Part shown: positions 1 through 5,951 of the stretch, in pieces
How the letters are laid out: every line of letters starts with the position of its first letter
Numbering within the stretch: the stretch's first letter is position 1
DNA from: Flavobacterium sp.
GTDB lineage: Bacteria > Bacteroidota > Bacteroidia > Flavobacteriales > Flavobacteriaceae
Length of the DNA: 18,661 nt
Reading direction: 5' to 3'
Assembly (NCBI GenBank): GCA_017984035.1
Contig: JAGOAF010000029.1
Location: 1 to 18,661, forward strand
The notes under the pieces: generated by a model
Seen by the model: the letters and a program-made list of their open reading frames with translations, nothing else
Told to the model about the DNA's origin: nothing
The model's database searches: none
Program-made: the position numbers and the translations under genes

Positions 1-39
1 AAAGCAAGCTTTATAAAAATTTCATTTCTGAAAATTTTG

Positions 40-120
40 TGGGGAGAGCAGGATTCGAACCTGCGAAGTTCACACAGCAGATTTACAGTCTGCCCTCGTT
101 GGCCGCTTGAGTATCTCCCC
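40..120 (-). tRNA. tRNA-Tyr (anticodon GUA)
   Basis: Read on the minus strand, a 7-bp acceptor stem (GGGGAGA/TCTCCCC) closes perfectly. The anticodon stem-loop GCAGA-CTGTAAA-TCTGC places anticodon GTA at 86..84, which decodes Tyr. The T-arm GCAGG-TTCGAAT-CCTGC is intact, and the long variable arm makes it a class II tRNA, as expected for bacterial tRNA-Tyr. The 3' CCA is not encoded. It lies 35 nt downstream of tRNA-Thr and is probably cotranscribed with it from the promoter near 268-297. In Flavobacteria such a tRNA cluster often leads into tuf/secE/nusG, which would lie beyond the left edge; that is remembered gene order, not seen here. Confidence 0.97.
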
Positions 121-155
121 TAACTTTTTTTATTTTTTGAAATCATCCGACTTAG

Positions 156-229
156 AGCCGGCGGAGGGACTCGAACCCACGACCTGCTGATTACAAATCA
201 GCTGCTCTAGCCAACTGAGCTACGCTGGC
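156..229 (-). tRNA. tRNA-Thr (anticodon UGU)
   Basis: The minus strand folds into a 74-nt cloverleaf. The anticodon stem-loop GCTGA-TTTGTAA-TCAGC places anticodon TGT at 195..193 (Thr). D-arm and T-loop (TTCGAGT) are canonical. CCA is not encoded. The acceptor stem GCCAGCG/CGCCGGC contains an A4.C69 mismatch, and the T-stem GTGGG/CCCTC has a U50.U64 mismatch; all other pairs are Watson-Crick. It is the first tRNA after the hpf terminator and probably starts the tRNA transcript that continues into tRNA-Tyr. Confidence 0.95.
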
Positions 230-235
230 AATTTC

Positions 236-266
236 AATAAAAAAAGCCCGCTATTTCTAACGGACT
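236..266 (-). terminator. Intrinsic terminator after hpf, overlapping the tRNA promoter start region
   Basis: On the minus strand, arms 266-258 and 253-245 (AGTCCGTTA / TAGCGGGCT) form a 9-bp stem with two G.U pairs and a GAAA tetraloop, followed at once by a run of U residues. It sits 56 nt after the hpf stop codon, so it most likely ends the rpsU-xerC-hpf transcript. The predicted start site of the tRNA transcript falls within its 5' arm. Confidence 0.8.
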
Positions 267-267
267 G

Positions 268-297
268 CAAATGTATAGATTTTATCTCTCTTTCAAA
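268..297 (-). promoter_or_regulatory. Bacteroidota-type promoter for the tRNA-Thr/tRNA-Tyr transcript
   Basis: The minus strand has TTTG (297..294), an 18-nt spacer, then TACATTTG (275..268). This matches the -33 TTTG / -7 TAnnTTTG pattern used by the Bacteroidota housekeeping sigma factor. Transcription would begin a few bases downstream, around 260-264, inside the 5' arm of the terminator hairpin, about 30 nt before tRNA-Thr. Sequence match only. Confidence 0.65.
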
Positions 298-321
298 ACA
301 TTTTTTGAAAAAAATTTCAAT

Positions 322-624
322 TTAAACCGATGTTCTTATTTTTTCTTTTCTTTTTACTAACAAACGTTCTAATGATTCTGTTGCCAAATCGACTGCTTCT
401 TCAAAAGTTTTACATTGTTTTTTGACTACAAACTCGTCTCCCGGAACATTAATCTTAATCTCTACCCATTTATTCTCTTTATCACTCGTTTTTTCGACTT
501 TTAAAAAAGCATCTGAAGAAACAATCTTATCATAATACTTTTCCAATTTATCCATTTTTTCTTGAATGAAATCAACTAGCTTTCTGTCAACTGTAAAGTT
601 AACCGCATGAACACTTACCTTCAT
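322..624 (-). CDS. hpf: Ribosome hibernation-promoting factor, short form (HPF/RaiA family)
   Basis: A 100-residue protein of the HPF/RaiA (YfiA) family, which binds the 30S decoding region and silences or stabilises ribosomes in slow growth. The N-terminal MKVSVHAVNFTVDRKLVDFI segment and the basic tail LLVKRKEKIRTS fit the single beta-alpha-beta-beta-beta-alpha domain. The C-terminal dimerisation domain of long-form HPF is absent, so this is the short type. The frame extends two codons upstream to a TTG; the ATG at 624 is preferred because it gives the usual MKVxVHAVNF start. It lies 31 nt after the xerC stop with no hairpin between, so the two are probably cotranscribed, and a terminator follows. 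Family assignment is firm; whether it acts by 100S dimerisation or translation inhibition cannot be told from sequence. Confidence 0.93.
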   Translation of the reverse strand: MKVSVHAVNFTVDRKLVDFIQEKMDKLEKYYDKIVSSDAFLKVEKTSDKENKWVEIKINVPGDEFVVKKQCKTFEEAVDLATESLERLLVKRKEKIRTSV

Positions 625-655
625 AATCAATTAATTAATAATTAAACAATTAGAA

Positions 656-1552
656 TTATTTTTGATTTCTAGGATGCGCCTGTTTGTATACTTTTTTCAG
701 TTCAGTTAAACTATTATGAGTGTATACTTGTGTCGATGCCAAACTAGAATGCCCTAATAATTCTTTGACTGAATTCAAATCGGCTCCGTTGTTCAATAAA
801 TGAGTAGCAAACGTATGACGTAATATGTGCGGACTCTTTTTTACTTTTTCGGAAACAGTACTAAAGTACGAATTAATTAATCGGTACACAAAAGATTCAT
901 TTATTTTTAAGCCTTTTTTAGAAAGAAAAAAATACTCTTCATCGATTACATTTTCCAACCCAGTTCGTTCTTTAAGATAACTCTCAAATTGACAATTAAT
1001 TACAGGTAGAATTGGAATGATTCGCTCTTTGTTTCTTTTACCTAAAACTTTAATTGTACTAGCCCCAAAATTAACATTAGCTAATTTTAAATGAATCAAC
1101 TCAGTTCTTCGCATCCCTGTTGTATATAATAGGTCAACAATCAACTTATCACGGACCGCTTCAAAACCAACTGGGTTTTGCATAAACATCAAAACTGCTT
1201 CGACTTCTTTTTCAGAAAATGGGATTTGGATTTTTTTTGGAGTTTTTAACGCACTATGCTTTAAAAGCGGACTCGCTTCAATTTGTTTTGTCTTCAATAG
1301 AAATTTATAATAAGCTTTTAGCGAAGCTATTTTTCTATTCACAGATACATTAGACACATTAGCATCCACTAGAGACACAATCCAACTCCTAATTTGGTTA
1401 TAATTAGCTTGGTCAATTTCGTATTGGTCAAAATGTAGAGAATTGAACGTTGCAAAAGAAACAATATCATTACAATACGCAAGGACAGTATGAGGAGAAT
1501 ATTTTTTCTCTAACTGCAGGTACTCTTTAAATGCTTCTTTGTTATTCTTCAT
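656..1552 (-). CDS. xerC: Tyrosine recombinase of the XerC/XerD family
   Basis: A 298-residue site-specific recombinase. An N-terminal SAM-like core-binding domain (about residues 3-90) precedes the catalytic domain (about 110-295). The active-site set is complete: Arg148 (TGMRRTE), Lys172 (LGKRNKER), His242 and Arg245 (HILRHT), His268 (LLGHSS) and the nucleophile Tyr277 (TQVYTH). Length and motifs fit chromosomal XerC/D enzymes that resolve chromosome dimers at dif, rather than longer phage or conjugative-transposon integrases. The ATG at 1552 is chosen; the frame runs upstream to an ATG at 1570 and a TTG at 1573, but those codons lie in the terminator hairpin. It sits between rpsU and hpf on the same strand. 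Its ATG follows the U-tract of the rpsU hairpin directly, so expression may rely on read-through. Which Xer role it plays is not decidable here. Confidence 0.9.
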   Translation of the reverse strand: MKNNKEAFKEYLQLEKKYSPHTVLAYCNDIVSFATFNSLHFDQYEIDQANYNQIRSWIVSLVDANVSNVSVNRKIASLKAYYKFLLKTKQIEASPLLKHSALKTPKKIQIPFSEKEVEAVLMFMQNPVGFEAVRDKLIVDLLYTTGMRRTELIHLKLANVNFGASTIKVLGKRNKERIIPILPVINCQFESYLKERTGLENVIDEEYFFLSKKGLKINESFVYRLINSYFSTVSEKVKKSPHILRHTFATHLLNNGADLNSVKELLGHSSLASTQVYTHNSLTELKKVYKQAHPRNQK

Positions 1553-1600
1553 AAAAAAAACCGTTAGCATCAAAATTATACAATTTCAATGACTAACGGT
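1553..1600 (-). terminator. Long hairpin with U-tract between rpsU and xerC (terminator or attenuator)
   Basis: On the minus strand, ACCGTTAG (1600..1593) pairs with CTAACGGT (1567..1560). Inside, after a one-base bulge, CATTGAAATT pairs with AATTTTGATG around a GTAT loop (two G.U pairs), giving about 18 bp in total. U residues follow (1560..1553), and the next base is the A of the xerC ATG. The structure is a convincing intrinsic terminator 22 nt after the rpsU stop. Its position directly against the xerC start codon would make it control xerC and hpf expression as well. Confidence 0.85.
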
Positions 1601-1622
1601 TAGTATTTAATTAATTTAGATA

Positions 1623-1817
1623 TTAACTTTCTAAATTATCTCTCATGTTTTGGATGTAAGCCGCTTTCTGGAATTTCATTCTATTCGTTACAGAAGGCTT
1701 AATGAAAGCTTGACGCGCACGCAACTGACGAACAGTTCCTGTTTTATCAAATTTTCTTTTATAGCGCTTTAATGCTCTATCGATATTTTCTCCGTCTTTA
1801 ATTGGTATAATTAACAT
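1623..1817 (-). CDS. rpsU: 30S ribosomal protein bS21
   Basis: A 64-residue basic protein with the bS21 pattern: MLIIPIKDGENIDRALKRYK start, KFDKTGTVRQLRARQAF centre and a charged tail. In Bacteroidota ribosomes, bS21 together with uS bS18 and bS6 helps hold the anti-Shine-Dalgarno sequence of 16S rRNA out of reach, which explains why most genes here lack Shine-Dalgarno sites. The gene has a perfect one, AGGAGGTG (1833..1826), 8 nt before the ATG. This fits the autogenous control described for Flavobacterium: ribosomes lacking bS21 expose the anti-SD and translate rpsU preferentially. It has its own promoter and is followed by a strong hairpin. Confidence 0.96.
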   Translation of the reverse strand: MLIIPIKDGENIDRALKRYKRKFDKTGTVRQLRARQAFIKPSVTNRMKFQKAAYIQNMRDNLES

Positions 1818-1825
1818 AATATAGA

Positions 1826-1833
1826 CACCTCCT
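1826..1833 (-). promoter_or_regulatory. Strong Shine-Dalgarno sequence of rpsU
   Basis: AGGAGGTG on the minus strand is fully complementary to the conserved 16S rRNA 3' end (CACCUCCU), with an 8-nt spacer to the rpsU ATG. I see no comparable purine tract before the APC permease, SusC, SusD, rnhB, lipB or lysS starts, so this site is exceptional in the window. It is likely the sensor of the bS21 autoregulation known from Flavobacterium. Confidence 0.9.
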
Positions 1834-1846
1834 CTCGTTAAGGCTG

Positions 1847-1875
1847 CAAATGTAGAAAATAAATACGAATTAAAA
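1847..1875 (-). promoter_or_regulatory. Promoter of rpsU
   Basis: A perfect TAnnTTTG element, TACATTTG, lies at 1854..1847 on the minus strand. The upstream element is only a T-run about 17-20 nt away (TTTTT), so the -33 match is weak. The start site would be near 1840-1843, giving a leader of about 25 nt that contains the Shine-Dalgarno sequence. Confidence 0.6.
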
Positions 1876-1890
1876 ACTATAAATTAAAAA

Positions 1891-3060
1891 TTATTCCACT
1901 GCTGGTTTATAATTTTGTTTATCCAATATCATTTTGGACAATATTTCCTTCATAATTTCTGAAGTACCTCCACCAATTGGACCTAAACGGCTATCTCTAA
2001 ATAATCGAGCCAACGGGTATTCTTCCATATAACCATATCCACCCAACATTTGCAAACAACTGTAAATCGCTTCATCAGCTACTTTGGTAGATTTAAGCTT
2101 GGCCATTGTCGCTTCTTTAACAACATATTCACCCTTATTCAAACGAGCCATGGCTGCATAATTGAATATTTTACAATGCTCCACTTCGGTTGCGTGCTCC
2201 ACTAAAGTATGACGTAATGCTTGAAATTTATTTATTGTTGTCCCAAAAGCCTGACGTTGTTCCATATACTCAATAGTATAATCTATTGCATACTCGGCTC
2301 TTGCATGTGCATTGATAGCCATAATCAAACGTTCCGAAGCAAAATGCTGCATGATATAAGGAAACCCTTTATTCGGTTCTCCCATTAAATTTGTGATAGG
2401 AATTTCAACATTATCAAAGGCAATTTCGGCAGTATCAGAAGCTCTCCAACCCAATTTATCTAATTTGGTTTTAGAAATTCCTGGCGTATTGGTATCTACT
2501 AAAAACACACTAATTCCTTTATTTCCTAATTCAGGTTGAGTTTTAGTCGCTACAATATAATAATCAGCGTACACCCCATTTGTGATAAACGTTTTAGATC
2601 CATTAATAATGTATTTGTCTCCCGATTTAACCGCAGTGGTTCTCATTCCTGCCACATCGCTTCCTCCAAAAGGTTCTGAAATACACAAGGCTCCAATTTT
2701 ATCTCCGTTGATACTTGCTGTTAAATATTCTTCCTTTATGGCATCACTGCCTTCAGCATTCAAATGCGTCATTGCGAGATAAACGTGTGCCCACATTGCC
2801 GCGGCAAATCCAGAAGATTTGATTTTTTGAAGTTCTTCTAGAAAAATAACTGTGTAAAATAAATCCAAGTTCATTCCACCGTATTGCACAGGATAATTGA
2901 TTCCAAAAAAACCCATTTCTCCAAATTTTTTCCAAATAAAACGATCTATCGTCCCTGACTTTTCCCATTGTTCAATGTAGGGCACAACTTCTTTTTGTAA
3001 AAAATCGCGAAAACTTGCTCTAAATAATTGATGTTCTTCTGTGAAATACATGGAATTCAT
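1891..3060 (-). CDS. Acyl-CoA dehydrogenase family flavoprotein
   Basis: A 389-residue FAD enzyme that forms the alpha,beta double bond of acyl-CoA thioesters in fatty-acid or branched-chain catabolism and passes electrons to ETF. The N-terminal helical domain is followed by the beta domain with the family signature GALCISEPFGGSDVAG (123-138), and then by the C-terminal helical domain with ARLFRDSR and GGGTSEI (363-369). At the usual catalytic-base position (YEGT in medium-chain enzymes) this protein has Gly. Glu243 in FASERLIMA is the likely base, as in isovaleryl-CoA and long-chain dehydrogenases, where the glutamate is on helix G. Substrate is not predictable. The ATG at 3060 is used; Met4 is possible. 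It follows the HhH-protein gene by 37 nt and may be cotranscribed. No clear terminator separates it from the rpsU promoter. Confidence 0.93.
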   Translation of the reverse strand: MNSMYFTEEHQLFRASFRDFLQKEVVPYIEQWEKSGTIDRFIWKKFGEMGFFGINYPVQYGGMNLDLFYTVIFLEELQKIKSSGFAAAMWAHVYLAMTHLNAEGSDAIKEEYLTASINGDKIGALCISEPFGGSDVAGMRTTAVKSGDKYIINGSKTFITNGVYADYYIVATKTQPELGNKGISVFLVDTNTPGISKTKLDKLGWRASDTAEIAFDNVEIPITNLMGEPNKGFPYIMQHFASERLIMAINAHARAEYAIDYTIEYMEQRQAFGTTINKFQALRHTLVEHATEVEHCKIFNYAAMARLNKGEYVVKEATMAKLKSTKVADEAIYSCLQMLGGYGYMEEYPLARLFRDSRLGPIGGGTSEIMKEILSKMILDKQNYKPAVE

Positions 3061-3097
3061 TGGTGAAAATTAAATTTTAAAGAATTAATTCTTTTTT

Positions 3098-3973
3098 TTA
3101 GAATTCCAAATATAGTGCGATTATTTTTATTTTATCGTTAGGCATTCCCTTAATTTTTGTTAAATCCTCAGTTTCTTTAATAGCGCCATTCATACTCCTG
3201 TAAATTACAATCTGCTTTGCTAAAGGATACTTGAAATAAGGAAACTCCGCTAATTCTTTTAAAGACGCGTTATTTATATTGACTTTTTTAATTCCTGTTT
3301 GCGTTTTAATCTCGAAATGCTCTTGTAGACTCGAAACAACTTCTGCAGAAAGCCCCCAGACTTCAAGTAATTGTTCCATCGACACAAAAGCACCAAAACG
3401 ATTTTTATAACTAAGAATTCGCTGTGCTATCACATCTCCTATCCCGTAAATCTGCTCTAAGTCTGCTGAAGTTGCAGTATTCATATCTTGAATACTTATT
3501 TTTCTCTTTTTAGGAAAAACAAAATCATTCGTCGTTAATTTTGGAAACCTTTGCCTTTTTTTAGATACCCAATCCGGAAATTTAAAGTAAGGCGCCATAG
3601 TTTTCAATAAGGAATCCGATACACCTGTTACTTGCTGAAATTCTTGGGCAGAATTGACAAATCGGCGCTGCTTTCGAAAAGCAAGCAATCTATCGATTTC
3701 TGCCGTAGTCATTCCTAATTTGTACCCTTTATAATCCGAAATGAAATTAGGATTGAAGGGATACATTTTTTGGGCATTTTTAGAAAAATCTTTTTTTGCT
3801 TTATCGATTTCAGACTGGACAGCCAGCCATTTTTCTTCTTCAGGGCTAGTTGGGTCTGAAATATTAAAATCCAAACAAAAAATAGCCGTTTGAAAAAGTA
3901 AAATAAATATGAAAAGAATTACAAGTCCTTTGCGTTGGAGTTTTGAAAAAAAGAAAAGGGATTTAAAATTCAT
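3098..3973 (-). CDS. Membrane-anchored protein with three helix-hairpin-helix modules (ComEA-like)
   Basis: A 291-residue protein with a basic N-terminus and one hydrophobic segment (about 16-33), which anchors it in the membrane or acts as an uncleaved signal. A charged linker follows, then three tandem helix-hairpin-helix modules: about 72-130 (NPNFIS...EFQQVTGVSD), 163-222 (canonical IYGIGDVIAQRIL, preceded by MNTATSADLEQ) and 230-291 (VNINNASLKELAEFPYFKYP). The phrase 'N-NxAs-eL--i-GIG--lA--I' is typical of ComEA and related DNA-binding domains. A periplasmic DNA-binding role, as in competence, is suggested by family resemblance, but Bacteroidota proteins of this type are usually uncharacterised and three modules is more than ComEA carries. 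It is divergent from the permease gene and upstream of the acyl-CoA dehydrogenase gene on the same strand. Confidence 0.85.
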   Translation of the reverse strand: MNFKSLFFFSKLQRKGLVILFIFILLFQTAIFCLDFNISDPTSPEEEKWLAVQSEIDKAKKDFSKNAQKMYPFNPNFISDYKGYKLGMTTAEIDRLLAFRKQRRFVNSAQEFQQVTGVSDSLLKTMAPYFKFPDWVSKKRQRFPKLTTNDFVFPKKRKISIQDMNTATSADLEQIYGIGDVIAQRILSYKNRFGAFVSMEQLLEVWGLSAEVVSSLQEHFEIKTQTGIKKVNINNASLKELAEFPYFKYPLAKQIVIYRSMNGAIKETEDLTKIKGMPNDKIKIIALYLEF

Positions 3974-4000
3974 AGATTGGGATGCTTAAATTTGGGTACG

Positions 4001-4031
4001 TAAAAATAAAAAAAATAAGATTGGACACAAA
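4001..4031 (-). promoter_or_regulatory. Possible promoter of the HhH-protein gene
   Basis: The minus strand has TTTG (4031..4028), a 19-nt spacer, then TATTTTTA (4008..4001), one base off TAnnTTTG. Spacing is ideal but the -7 element is imperfect. It would give a leader of about 20-25 nt before the ATG at 3973. Confidence 0.4.
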
Positions 4032-4125
4032 GCATTAAAACACAGAAAAAGAGTTAATCCATTACAATCTTCAATTATTTACAACTTTAAAGACATTTAT
4101 TGTTTTTATTTTTTATAAAAAACTA

Positions 4126-4133
4126 TACATTTG
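4126..4133 (+). promoter_or_regulatory. Promoter -7 element of the APC permease gene
   Basis: TACATTTG is an exact TAnnTTTG match 28 nt before the permease ATG. A TTG lies 23 nt upstream (4100-4102), at the long end of accepted spacing; otherwise only a T-run is present. It is the only plus-strand -7 match seen in the divergent spacer. Confidence 0.55.
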
Positions 4134-4161
4134 GAATCTAATAACTAAAACTTACATAACC

Positions 4162-5631
4162 ATGTCAATTTGGAGAGTTAAACCTATTTCGGCTTTTGAA
4201 GCTGATATGAAAAAAAGTACTTTAAAGAGGGTTCTAGGAAAATGGAGCCTTACAGCTATTGGTGTTGGAGCCATTATTGGAGGAGGGATTTTTGTTCTAA
4301 CTGGAACAGGAGCTTACTACCATGCTGGACCAGCTTTAGCAATATCATTTATCATTGCAGGTATCGCCTGTGTTTTTGCTGCCCTTTGTTATTCTGAATT
4401 TGCTTCTATTTTACCGGTTGAAGGATCTGCTTATGCTTATGCTTATGGAACAATTGGGGAAATTTTTGCCTGGATTATTGGATGGGGGCTTATCCTGGAA
4501 TATGCCATGGGCTCTATGACGGTAGCCGTTTCTTGGTCAGGTTATTTTAATAAATTGCTTTTAAAGTTTGGCATTTCATTACCGGATTGGCTTACCACAG
4601 ATCCTGCTAGTTACACTGGAGAAGGTTTTTCAATGAATCTACCCGCATTTTTAATTGTATTATTTGTAATCTCAATTTTAATTAAAGGAACTCAAAATGC
4701 TGCTAAAGCCAACAATATGATTGTAATTTTGAAAGTTTCAGCAGTATTGTTTGTAATTATTGCAGGTGCATTTTTTATTAATTTAGATAACTGGTCTCCT
4801 TTTATTCCTGAAGCTACTCAAATCATTGAAAAAGAAACTACTCATAATGCTTATGGTTTAACCGGAATTGTATCTGGAGCTGCAGCTATTTTCTTTGCAT
4901 ATGTTGGTTTTGATGCTGTTTCTACTCAAGCTGGAGAAGCAATCAATCCTAAAAAAGATGTGCCATTTGCTATTATTGCATCTTTATTAATTTGTACCAC
5001 TTTATACATTTTGGTTTCTTTAGTATTAACTGGAATGATGAATTACCAAGACTTTAACCCACTAGGAAAATATCCAGACGCAATAAAAGCTCCAGTAGCC
5101 TATGCTTTTGATATTGCTGGTCAAGGTTGGGCAGGATTAATTATTACAATAGCAGCTACAGTTGGTTTAGTATCTGTATTAATGGTAATGATTATGGGAC
5201 AATCTAGAATCTTTTTAGGAATGTCTAAAGACGGATTGATTCCTCAAGTTTTCTCAAGAGTAAATCCTATTTCTGGAACACCAAAAACTAACTTAATGAT
5301 ATTGGGTGGAATTATAGCTGTAGTGGCTGCTTTTACACCTATAAATGAATTAGCAGATATGACAAGTTTCGGGACCTTATTTGCCTTTACAATGGTTTGT
5401 ATTGCTGTTTGGATTCTAAGAGTTAAACAACCTGATTTAGTTAGAACATTTAAAGTTCCTGCTTTGCCGGTAATTGCAGTTTGTGGAATTTTAATTAATA
5501 CCTACCTAATGGTTAATTTGAGTCTAAAAGCGCAATTATTTTCAGGAGCATGGTTATTAATTGGTATCTTAGTATATTTCGGATACAGTAAAAAACGTTC
5601 AAAATTAAACAATGATGAAGTAGAACAATAA
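4162..5631 (+). CDS. APC-superfamily amino acid permease (cationic amino acid/polyamine type)
   Basis: A 489-residue inner-membrane transporter with roughly 12 or more hydrophobic helices and a cytoplasmic N-terminus of about 28 residues. The first helix carries the substrate-binding unwound motif GAIIGGGIFVLTG (36-48), and the sixth carries FAYVGFDAVSTQAGEAINPK, both typical of the APC family and closest to the CAT/YfnA-like branch (cationic or branched amino acids). The C-terminus ends in a basic-acidic tail (KKRSKLNNDEVEQ). Likely a proton-coupled amino-acid importer or exchanger; the substrate cannot be fixed from sequence. Transcribed alone: promoter element just upstream, divergent gene on the left, and a strong two-way terminator 10 nt after the stop. 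No Shine-Dalgarno site is visible. Confidence 0.92.
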   Translation: MSIWRVKPISAFEADMKKSTLKRVLGKWSLTAIGVGAIIGGGIFVLTGTGAYYHAGPALAISFIIAGIACVFAALCYSEFASILPVEGSAYAYAYGTIGEIFAWIIGWGLILEYAMGSMTVAVSWSGYFNKLLLKFGISLPDWLTTDPASYTGEGFSMNLPAFLIVLFVISILIKGTQNAAKANNMIVILKVSAVLFVIIAGAFFINLDNWSPFIPEATQIIEKETTHNAYGLTGIVSGAAAIFFAYVGFDAVSTQAGEAINPKKDVPFAIIASLLICTTLYILVSLVLTGMMNYQDFNPLGKYPDAIKAPVAYAFDIAGQGWAGLIITIAATVGLVSVLMVMIMGQSRIFLGMSKDGLIPQVFSRVNPISGTPKTNLMILGGIIAVVAAFTPINELADMTSFGTLFAFTMVCIAVWILRVKQPDLVRTFKVPALPVIAVCGILINTYLMVNLSLKAQLFSGAWLLIGILVYFGYSKKRSKLNNDEVEQ

Positions 5632-5640
5632 AACTTCACA

Positions 5641-5687
5641 TAAACATAAAAAAAGCTCTAGTAATACTAGAGCTTTTTTTATGTTTA
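5641..5687. terminator. Long palindromic bidirectional terminator
   Basis: Arms of 22 nt (5641-5662 and 5666-5687) are perfectly complementary around a 3-nt loop AAT. The core is AGCTCTAGT/ACTAGAGCT flanked by seven A on one side and seven T on the other, so it works as an intrinsic terminator on both strands. It separates the convergent permease gene and the PspC-like gene. The PspC-like stop codon (5687..5685) lies in the end of the palindrome. Confidence 0.93.
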
Positions 5688-5912
5688 TATATCAAATACG
5701 GAAGTTCTTTTGGCGCGAATCAAATCTTTCAAACGCATCCAGAAAGCTAAAATTAAGTACACTGCAAACCATAATCCGACAGTGACAAATGACAAATAAA
5801 TAAAAAAAATTCTCACGCTACTTGCCCGCATACCTAATGCATCTGCCAATCGAGAAGAAACATGAAATCCATGTTTTTCAAAGAAAAATTTGATTTGATT
5901 TAATTGTATCAT
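5685..5912 (-). CDS. Small PspC-domain membrane protein
   Basis: A 75-residue protein resembling a stand-alone PspC domain. It has a short amphipathic start (MIQLNQIKFFFEKHGFHVSS), the PspC-like RLADALGMRASSVRIFF segment, then one hydrophobic stretch (about 34-57, ending AVYLILAFWMRLKD) and a basic tail. PspC proteins sense envelope stress in enterobacteria, but the small Bacteroidota forms are uncharacterised, so only the fold is implied. The ATG at 5912 is used; an upstream in-frame TTG (5933) is less likely. It follows the DUF2851 gene by about 39 nt on the same strand, with no terminator between, so the two form a probable operon ending at the palindrome. Confidence 0.8.
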   Translation of the reverse strand: MIQLNQIKFFFEKHGFHVSSRLADALGMRASSVRIFFIYLSFVTVGLWFAVYLILAFWMRLKDLIRAKRTSVFDI

Positions 5913-5951
5913 AGTACCGTCAAAATTAAACAAAATAAATGAGTTCTAACA

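Noticed and set aside
656..1552. Tyrosine recombinase as a sign of an integrated mobile element next to tRNA genes
   Set aside because: The enzyme has XerC/D length and motifs, sits between rpsU and hpf in an operon-like arrangement, both tRNAs are intact, and no repeated tRNA end or cargo genes are visible.
3061..3097. AAAGAATTAATTCTTT palindrome between the HhH gene and the acyl-CoA dehydrogenase gene as a terminator
   Set aside because: All A/T except one pair on each side and not followed by a U-tract in the direction of transcription; such words are expected by chance in this base composition.
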